A stretch of DNA of 64,000 nt from Endomychus coccineus (taxonomy: Eukaryota; Arthropoda; Insecta; Coleoptera; Endomychidae), in NCBI GenBank assembly GCA_958510875.1, contig OY294068.1, positions 193,092,315-193,156,314 of the forward strand, given 5' to 3'. Position 1 is the stretch's first letter. Every line of letters starts with the position of its first letter. This document shows positions 57,545 to 64,000 of the stretch, piece after piece. The notes under the pieces were generated by a model. The model did not search any database. It was not told the origin of the DNA and saw nothing but the letters and a program-made list of their open reading frames with translations. A program made the translations under genes and the position numbers.

Positions 57545-58518
57545 TTTCTGGAAAACAGGAGCCTCTTCTTTTGTGCGGAGCCTGAAAACCGCAACCAGGC
57601 GCGTCCCCAGGGGAATGCTCATGGCCCTGTTGCCAGCGGGGCGAGGGCAGGAGTAGATATACTCCCGCAGACCAACAGGCACCCAGACCCTGGATAGAAT
57701 ATGGGTCTCCCAGTCACATGTTCCTGAAAGAAGGAGATGGATAGATTGCGGCTGATACGGGGATCCATATGTTCCGGAAGAGTAAGTTATCCTATCATAG
57801 ATAACTTACTGAAACACACAGGAAAGATCGACAAACAGATTAAGTACTGAAACACAGGTACCTTCATATTGGGATTAAAATATTTTGGTACAAAACGAGA
57901 CACAACAGGAAACATCCATAGCGTGATGGAGTACTGGAAACCCCAGAAGCCAGAACAACATGGTTAAAACGAAACAGACAGGAAATATCAACGAACCGAT
58001 AAAGTACTGAGAGTGAGGGTACCTTAATATTGAGGAAAAACAATATTTCGGTACAGATACACACAGGAAAGATCCATAACGTGATCGAGTACTGGAACCC
58101 AGAAACCGTAACATCGGTAATAAAACGAAACATATAGGAATTTATCCACAGAGGATAAATCACTAAGACAAAATACCGTAAAATTGGGTATCAACCATAT
58201 TACGGTATAAACATAACGTGAACATCAACGTATACTACGAATGTAGATATTTACGTTTAATCAACGTAAATATCACCATTAAACATCAAAAGAAACTCAG
58301 TTCGATATAGCATCGACAATGAAAGAGAAAGACGCAGTCCATATCCTGAAGCAATGTGATAAACGGTCCCGGGATATGGATGAAGGAAGATACGAGAGGT
58401 TTTAGCAGGTATGCTCTAATATCATTGAGTGAGTCCTGCACTACCTGAAGTGATAGATAAAAGCTGACGGTGTGCATCAAGCATTTCCTCACAACAGAAA
58501 AAAAAAGAAAAAAAAAAG
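57545..58518 (+). mobile_element. 974-bp non-coding telomeric-repeat retroposon, copy C
   Basis: It is homologous end to end with copies A and B, with a small deletion near 57610 (GGTGGCGGATA missing), other substitutions and an A-rich tail interrupted by one G (58498-58518), followed by GGTTAAG. The 3' hairpin GCAGG (58405-58409) with CCTGC (58435-58439) is intact. It lies immediately 3' of the autonomous element, with seven GGTTA units between. Confidence 0.87.
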
Positions 58519-58580
58519 GTTAAGTTAGGTTAGGTTAGGTTAGGTTAGGCTAGGTTACAAACAAGACATTCTATGTCAAT
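58519..58580 (+). repeat. Last TTAGG block and truncated spacer
   Basis: About seven TTAGG units end in GGCTAGGTTACAAACAAGAC then ATTCTATGTCAA, identical to 51533-51560. The array stops there and Penelope-like sequence begins, so this is a recombination or insertion boundary. Confidence 0.85.
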
Positions 58581-59300
58581 AAAGTGCTCACAGATATTAC
58601 CTATGACCGGAGGAAGTGGAGACCCCCTGGCAGCTCCGGAGAGCTGTTCGTAGAAGTTGTCGTCGTACAGGAAATATGTGGAAAACAGACAAAAATCAAT
58701 TAACGGGAGTAAGTCCATTGATAATAAGATACAATGGGCTGTCAAGCCCAAGTATCATCGAGACTGCCCTGGTTGCAGGATCGAGTCTACCACACGAAGT
58801 GGAGTGTTTAGTGGGTATATCTGAGGTGATGAAGTTCGGGACTCAGGGACTCCCACACTACCTCATGGGATGTAACAGGACCATAAGGTGCCCATAAAGG
58901 GTTTCAACCACCTCCCAAAGAAAAACAAAGTTCATTGAAATGTTTTCGGCAGGTAACAGTTGCGAAATTATGGAAAGAGTGTCTAGAATAAGAACATTGG
59001 TAAATAGTGATACAACCTCGAAGCTGACGAGCAAAAGGTCTGGGGCAAATTTCAGTGTTTGAAGTTTTTCAACAAAATGGAAGGAATTTAGGATGAAACT
59101 GTTGGAATTACCTACAAGACGTCTCAAACCTTTCAAAAAAAAGAATCACCTATTGAAAATTTTACCTTTAATCCTGATATTTTACATATTCGGGAAAAAA
59201 GGCAAAAACTCAATAATATAGAATCTATAGAAATTTCAAAACATTCAAAAACAATAGAATTCACCATTTGTCAACAATTTTGTAAATCAACTCCCACCCA
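58581..59300 (-). mobile_element. Penelope-like element reverse transcriptase relic, interrupted
   Basis: On the - strand, 59136-58925 reads NSFHFVEKLQTLKFAPDLLL, VSFEVVSLFTNVLI and DTLSIISQLLPAENISMNF. After an interruption, 58715-58581 reads STYFLYDDNFYEQLSGAARG and SPLPPVIGNICEHF. These are adjacent reverse-transcriptase blocks of Penelope-like elements (VSFDVxSLFTN, then GxxMGSPLSPxxAN). The gap is filled by a + strand LINE 3' end. Substitutions at key positions and stops make it dead. Confidence 0.75.
58716..58925 (+). mobile_element. R1-like 3' end inserted in the Penelope relic
   Basis: This + strand piece has GTTTAGTGGG (stem GTGGG 58811-58815) paired with CCCAC (58852-58856), then ACTACC, and ends GGGTTTCAACCACCTCCCAAA with an A-rich end. 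It matches the end of the LINE at 20480-20640 (CAATGGGCCAGC/CAATGGGCTGTC, GGGTTTCC..CACCTCC). It shares the telomeric elements' hairpin although its target is not TTAGG. Confidence 0.65.
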
Positions 59301-59520
59301 AGCCATTGTCTACCCCCATCCCTCAATTTGTAGAAAAATCAGATGGATTTCTAATATTTAAGGACATAATTTTAGATCTAGCTTTAGTTGATATAACTCC
59401 TAACGTTGAAAATGCCACAGTGTAGTGAAACAATTTGTCAGTATTAATTCTGAATTCAATATTACAAGTTTTGTGTAAATTTGAGTTTAATTCTCCAACT
59501 TTCGAAAGTTAAAAATAAAC
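59300..59520. repeat. Repeat shared with 16600-16770
   Basis: See the partner copy: CAATTTGTAG, GGATTTCTAATATTTAAGG, AATTTGAGTTT and ACTTTCGAAAGTT occur in the same order. It lies on the - strand PLE's upstream side here, whereas at 16.6 kb it follows a + strand PLE. Confidence 0.5.
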
Positions 59521-60240
59521 ACTATTGAAGTTCAATAACCGAGAGAAACGAACAAACGCCGATCGTTCACACAATCGTTGACAACAATATGAGAAAGAAG
59601 CAATCATTTGTTTCACAACTTCATAGAATTCTAAATCATTCCAATTGATGTTTGTAGTTGATTGTTAATGGGTTCCACTTTGGCTCAATTTCCTTTGCGA
59701 CGTAGTTTCTAAAATAGTTGGCATTCATAAATTTTATTGCATACTTCGGAAACCTCCAGGAAACAGGAAATGGGATACTTCAGAAGATAAAATAACAAAG
59801 ACTTGTACGCGAGCTCTCGAATCTAAGAGAAATCCATAATGAATAATGGGAGTAAACGAGAGATAATAGGCGAACAAATTTATTTCGCATTGCGATTACT
59901 GGAAATCATTCTATTACTAAAGATTATATTTCATATTATAGCTATTGATCAACATGTCGACAGCAAATTGAAGATGAAATATCATCATATAGAAGACGCT
60001 CACTTTATTTGATTGAAGATAAATTAATTAGGTAGTATTATAGACTATTGATGGAATATATAAACGGATTGACCACTATTATTTGACTGATTAAGGAAGA
60101 CTGAGTAATAGTGAGATACAGTTATTTTCAAAATCATTTGTCACACTATCATAAGATATTTATGATTCCTGCGTTTACGTAGTGAAAAGTTGGAGACTTA
60201 GATTCAAATTTACAAAAAACTTGTAACATTTGATTTAGAA
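59521..60240. other. Intergenic, no gene recognised
   Basis: AT-rich with no supported feature. Confidence 0.4.
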
Positions 60241-60249
60241 ATTCATGAA

Positions 60250-60350
60250 AATATGAATATTTTCATACTTTAGTATCGTTTGAAGATGACACGCTAGTGT
60301 CGAAACTATAGTCCCGATTTGTTTCTATAATATATGTGATAAAACAAAGT
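60250..60350 (+). repeat. Terminal repeat with hammerhead-like core
   Basis: TATCGTTTGAAGATGACACG, CTAGTGTCGAAACTATAGTC and GTTTCTATAATATATGTG match 49925-50000. Stem GACAC/GTGTC is perfect here. It is followed by a LINE relic. Confidence 0.55.
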
Positions 60351-60389
60351 AAAAGTGTTTAATTTTTTTATATGAATTTAATTTAGAAT

Positions 60390-61250
60390 TAATGGTGACA
60401 AATTAATTAACCAATCCCTACAAGAAGGAAAATTGCCTTCAACGTTACTGTTGCACCAATTCCCAAAATAAACAAAGCTAATGAAAGATGCAATTTTCAA
60501 CCAATTAATACTTAACCTGTCATTGAAAAACTTCTAGAATTAACTGTTTACGGTTCATTAATGGAGTATTTAAATACAAACAGTGTTATAATCAGTACTG
60601 GTTACGGATTTCCTAGTCAACATCCCTGTGTAACAGCGTTACAATTTACAGTTTCGAACTGTAAACGGATCAAGCAGATTCAGCCTTTGGGACAATTGAT
60701 AGAAATATCCCACTTCTTACATGGCTTACATGGTATTGTCTTGAATTGGTTTATGACTATCTTCCTGACAGAACACAAAGAACTAAGATTGATCATTCTT
60801 ACTCTTCTCTTATGCCAGTTAACCACGGTGTACCTCAAGGCAGAGTTCTTGGTCCTTTCCTTTTTCTTTTACACACAAATAACATCGTGAGTGTAACTGG
60901 ATAATATGATTTAGTAAGCTTATTTGCAGACGATACGCTGTTTGCAATTTATGATAAGGACTTAGACACAGCCATTACCACCAATAGAACCCTTTCAAGG
61001 GATGACCATGTGCTGTTCACATGTTTGGTGTTGGGCTCTCAAACATACGCTGAAGCTTTTGGATTCTATGCAGAAGAGAACTATTCGTCTGATTGATGAT
61101 GTTTCTATTTTCACCCCTTCAAAACTTTCTCAATCGTTTATACAGTACTTTACATATGCATATACATACGCACACACAAACATTACCCCAAAAATAGTCT
61201 AGCGAAAACCAGGAAAAAATTATTTAGAGCGATTGCAATACGTAGGGTGA
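60390..61250 (+). mobile_element. LINE reverse transcriptase relic
   Basis: The + strand reads VIEKLLELTVYGSLMEYLNT, GYGFPSQHPCVTALQFTVSN, then shifted blocks GIVLNWFYDYLPDRTQRTKI, VNHGVPQGRVLGPFLFLLHT and the catalytic SLFADDTLFAIYDKDLDTAI. After a deletion come CLVLGSQTYAEAFGFYAEEN / LKLLDSMQKRTIRLIDD and the C-terminal area. Clearly a Jockey/CR1-like LINE, split over several frames. Confidence 0.75.
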
Positions 61251-61259
61251 GAGAAATAA

Positions 61260-62390
61260 AAAACATTCATAGCTGGATGTTCAGTTAAGACAAGAAGAAC
61301 AAAAAGCGTTGTACTTCACAAGCCGTGATGGTTATTCCCGTGAAGATGTTGTAAAATGTACATCTCGAAGTGACGCCCTGTATAAAAATCGATATCTAAG
61401 ACTGATATGTGCCAATATAATATAGAGCCACACTATTTACACATCGCATTAAGGTAAGGGTGAAACGACTTGCTTCGTTATTACCTTCGGAAGGGGAGAG
61501 AAAACGTAGGGCGGAAGATGGTGTATTCAACTGGATGTCGTAATATAAGTTATAACGTGAAGAAACACAAACACGCTTTGAAAAGGATGAAAACTTTCCC
61601 AAAGTGGAGTTCGCATTTTTATACCGACTCGTGTAAAATATTATGCCCTTTTTAGAGTTCTTAGAAAGTATTATAATTCAAGTCCAACTCAACATCTGTT
61701 AGTTCACGGATTTAAACTCTAATGTTTATGTAATTATGTTGCATTTTGCTAAGAAACTTTGATGTATACGAGAAGTTACGATTATATTTCCTGTGTTTCC
61801 TTTCCATGTTGCACTCTCGAGTCCAAGTGAGTGCATTACATTATTCTAAACGTGCTGCTTTCCAGCGCCGAACCGCAGGATGTGGCCAGGATGTGCAGGA
61901 TATACCGCTTCAATTTGCTACATCGTGTTTAGGGTATTAAAAATGTATGATTTCCTCCATGTCCAGTAGTCGTTAGGACGATGGTTTATCTTCGCTGATG
62001 AGAGCCTTTAAGCTATTTGAAGATAAATGACAGTCAGGTGTTTTTTTTTCAAAATCCCATAGAAGTTAATATAAAAATGAAAATTGAGTTTTTAATTCTT
62101 ATTAGTATTAAGTTAATTGCATATGCAATTTTCAAAAAAAGGATTCTACCCGTGTATTTTAATAAAAAAAATAAATAAATAAATAAGCTGTTACTTTGTG
62201 ATATACGATGGATTTGATTTGCAAGAACAGACTGCAACTTCTTGAATCTAATTGGTTATCAAGTTTTATCAGTTAAAGGGTTGTGGTGCTCGAAGATTTT
62301 CAATTATTCTAATAAGTTGAAGTTGAAGTTAGTAGTATTTGCGATTTACAAAATTTCATATACCACTGAAAAGAAGATTCTTGTGAATTT
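61260..62390. other. Intergenic, no gene recognised
   Basis: Short frames at 61396-61655 on both strands include RLASLLPSEGERKRRAE-like residues that could be transposon remains. Nothing can be named. Confidence 0.35.
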
Positions 62391-62394
62391 AATA

Positions 62395-62645
62395 TTGTAT
62401 TAATTGTCCCTTTTTTGTTGCAAACTAGTACCATAAAAAATGTGTAGTTACTTGATTTTTCAGCGACTGGTTATGCCAATTTTACACTAAAGTTAGCACT
62501 TTATATTATATTTAGTAATTATAATTGACCCTTTTTTGTTGCAAATTAGATTAAGAAACTGTGTAGCTTTTCAATTCCTTTCTTGAATGACTGGTAATGT
62601 CAAGTACATAGTAAAGTTAGCATTAGCACTGGGACAAAGGTTATT
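62395..62645. repeat. Two-copy tandem repeat, ~125-bp offset
   Basis: TAATTGTCCCTTTTTTGTTG and TAATTGACCCTTTTTTGTTG head two diverged copies that also share GTGTAG, GACTGGT.ATG and AAAGTTAGCA. No coding content. Confidence 0.7.
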
Positions 62646-62689
62646 GATCGGAATATTGTATTAATTGTCGCTTTTTCAAGTACGAATAC

Positions 62690-62910
62690 GTGAAACACTT
62701 TCTGATAAGTTTTTGTCTAAAACTGGAGTCCTCCAAGATACTGTTATTGGTCAGTTGTTTTTTACCGTGTATGTCTTCGTTTTGGTTCGATAAATCTAAT
62801 CAAAAACCTCTTCCTATGCCGATGATACGAAGTTATATAGAAGTTTCATAATCAACTTCAGCGGCATCTTGGCATAATTCATCTATGGCGTGAAAATTGG
62901 TTATTACCAA
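62690..62910 (+). mobile_element. LINE palm fragment
   Basis: The + strand reads TGVLQDTVIGQLFFTVYV and, in the next frame, SSYADDTKLYRSF, the GVPQGSVLGPLLF and YADD blocks of a non-LTR reverse transcriptase, too decayed for clade assignment. Confidence 0.65.
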
Positions 62911-62929
62911 TGAATATAGGTATAATTGT

Positions 62930-63440
62930 CATGATATTTGACAGGTTTCGAGTCTAACAATTAAGGAGGGGGGTTGTCTGAACTCGTTTTGGTTGCTTCG
63001 AACTCTCCATTTCAAAATCTTTGCCAGATCTCCATTAATTGCATCAACCGATTCCTGTCCCGCTCCTCTGGCTTCATTGGATGGTATAGGAGCTCTAGAT
63101 GAGGAGGCGGTATGGAGAGTACCATCATCTGCAAAGCTGTGAACGGGACAGGTGGCCACTTACAGAAGATCGTTTATAAGGAGCAGAAACAAACTTGGTG
63201 CCAAGACCGGTCCCTGTGGAACACCAGTGTCGATAGCCATTGTTCCGTCAACCACCATAAGAAGTGATCCATCTGAGAGGAAACTCGATAGTAAGCGACA
63301 GAGTTGAGGCTGCAAACCATGTGACGGAAGTTTCCTAAGAAGGCTTTGGTAGCAAGCTCAGTCAAATGCTTTGGAGATATCCAATGATCATTTATGATTA
63401 TAGAACCACTTCTAGGTGTTTTAAGAGTCAATTCTAATGC
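62930..63440 (-). mobile_element. LINE reverse transcriptase relic (same family as 12780-13440)
   Basis: The - strand reads LLSSFLSDGSLLMVVDGTMA and IDTGVPQGPVLAPSLFL, then the catalytic SFADDGTLHTASSSRAPI and EARGAGQESVDAINGDLAKI. The FADD...LHTA and SSRAPI strings match YDDTLHTAISSRAHI at 13.1 kb. Frameshifts separate the blocks. Confidence 0.75.
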
Positions 63441-63671
63441 CAGATTGAAGGGACTAAATTGTAAATTGTAAAAGATATAACACATAGTGCACTTCAACTA
63501 TTTATTGGCAAACCAAATACTCCATGTCTTGAATAGATTATCAGTTGAGTTATTAGGCTCTTCCAGTATTATTTGAATGATACAATGGAAGCACATACAG
63601 TTCTCGTCAAATAACTTGGCCCGTACGTCATCAATGGGCGTATCTGATTATGAAAAGTTCTTGATTCACAC

Positions 63672-64000
63672 GTGTTATATTGTTAGGTTGGTACAAAAAT
63701 TTCCGTAAGCCACAGGCTGCAGAATCAACTTTATCGGTTGTATTCGTACCTAGTCGGTTAGCATTTTCACGTTTCTTATAGTGTTCGTCATTCCGAGCTT
63801 ATCATGTTTATATATAAATATTTGCAGCTGTTATAACCTATAACATTCGTTAGTTTACATTGTTTACTCAGATTATCTTTTTAGAGTGAATATTAGTTTC
63901 AATACTTTTAATGTATTGTCGTGTATTAGAACGGATTACACTTTTAAAGGACGTGCAGCAGAAATTGTGTTAGGTTCCCTGTGAATGAAGGAATCAGACA
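63672..64000 (+). mobile_element. Possible mariner-type 5' end, runs off the window
   Basis: TTAGGTTGGTACAAAAATTT at 63684 resembles mariner-type inverted-repeat starts. Downstream there is AT-rich leader and then a short frame near 63920 at the window edge. The transposase cannot be read. Low confidence. Confidence 0.3.

Noticed and set aside
39391..58580. A true chromosome end
   Set aside because: Ordinary sequence continues to the right for over 5 kb, blocks are short and degenerate, and relics inside are old. An interstitial or subtelomeric island fits better.

Overview
The window is AT-rich, intron-bearing nuclear DNA from an arthropod, almost certainly an insect. The evidence is an ortholog of the insect open-rectifier potassium channel Ork1, an insect-type inositol-trisphosphate 3-kinase, mariner relics, Penelope-like elements and arrays of the insect telomere pentamer TTAGG. 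I cannot fix the order from sequence alone; a beetle is a reasonable guess but not shown.

Left part (1-29 kb) holds the two host genes. The + strand gene (five exons, 3991-9163) encodes the catalytic part of an IP3 3-kinase; its N-terminal exons are not visible. The - strand gene (five coding exons, 25780 down to 17353) encodes a complete 710-residue two-pore K+ channel of the Ork1 type. All splice sites I could test are canonical GT/AG and phases agree. Their introns and flanks are full of dead transposons: a mariner nested in another Tc1/mariner-type element, a foldback element, several LINE fragments in both orientations, a pogo/Tigger relic and Penelope-like (PLE) pieces.

Middle part (29-39 kb) has no host gene that I recognise. 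It contains PLE 3' ends (GIY-YIG domain; terminal hammerhead-ribozyme-like motifs), two long inverted-repeat elements and two head-to-head LINE relics.

The most notable part is 39.2-58.6 kb: blocks of (TTAGG)n, all with the G-rich strand on +, interleaved with (i) one intact 5.77-kb two-ORF R1-clade retrotransposon (51740-57507), (ii) three copies of a 974-bp apparently non-coding element that also ends in poly(A)-GGTTA, (iii) a 5'-truncated relative at 42 kb, (iv) an older decayed relative at 42.5-44.0 kb with an internally deleted copy at 39.5 kb, and (v) a roughly 100-bp spacer that recurs between TTAGG blocks. Every poly(A) tail inside the arrays is followed by GGTTA, as expected for telomeric-repeat-specific target-primed insertion. 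All these elements, plus two relatives outside the arrays, share a 3'-UTR hairpin whose stem changes by compensatory substitution (GCCGG/CCGGC, GCAGG/CCTGC, GTGGG/CCCAC). The autonomous element probably supplies the machinery for the 974-bp passengers. Between 47.7 and 49.9 kb lie inverted and tandem repeats sharing a CCCCCGAG-type motif.

Right part (58.6-64 kb) returns to PLE and LINE relics with no host gene recognised. The TTAGG tract is therefore internal to the window and not a simple chromosome end.
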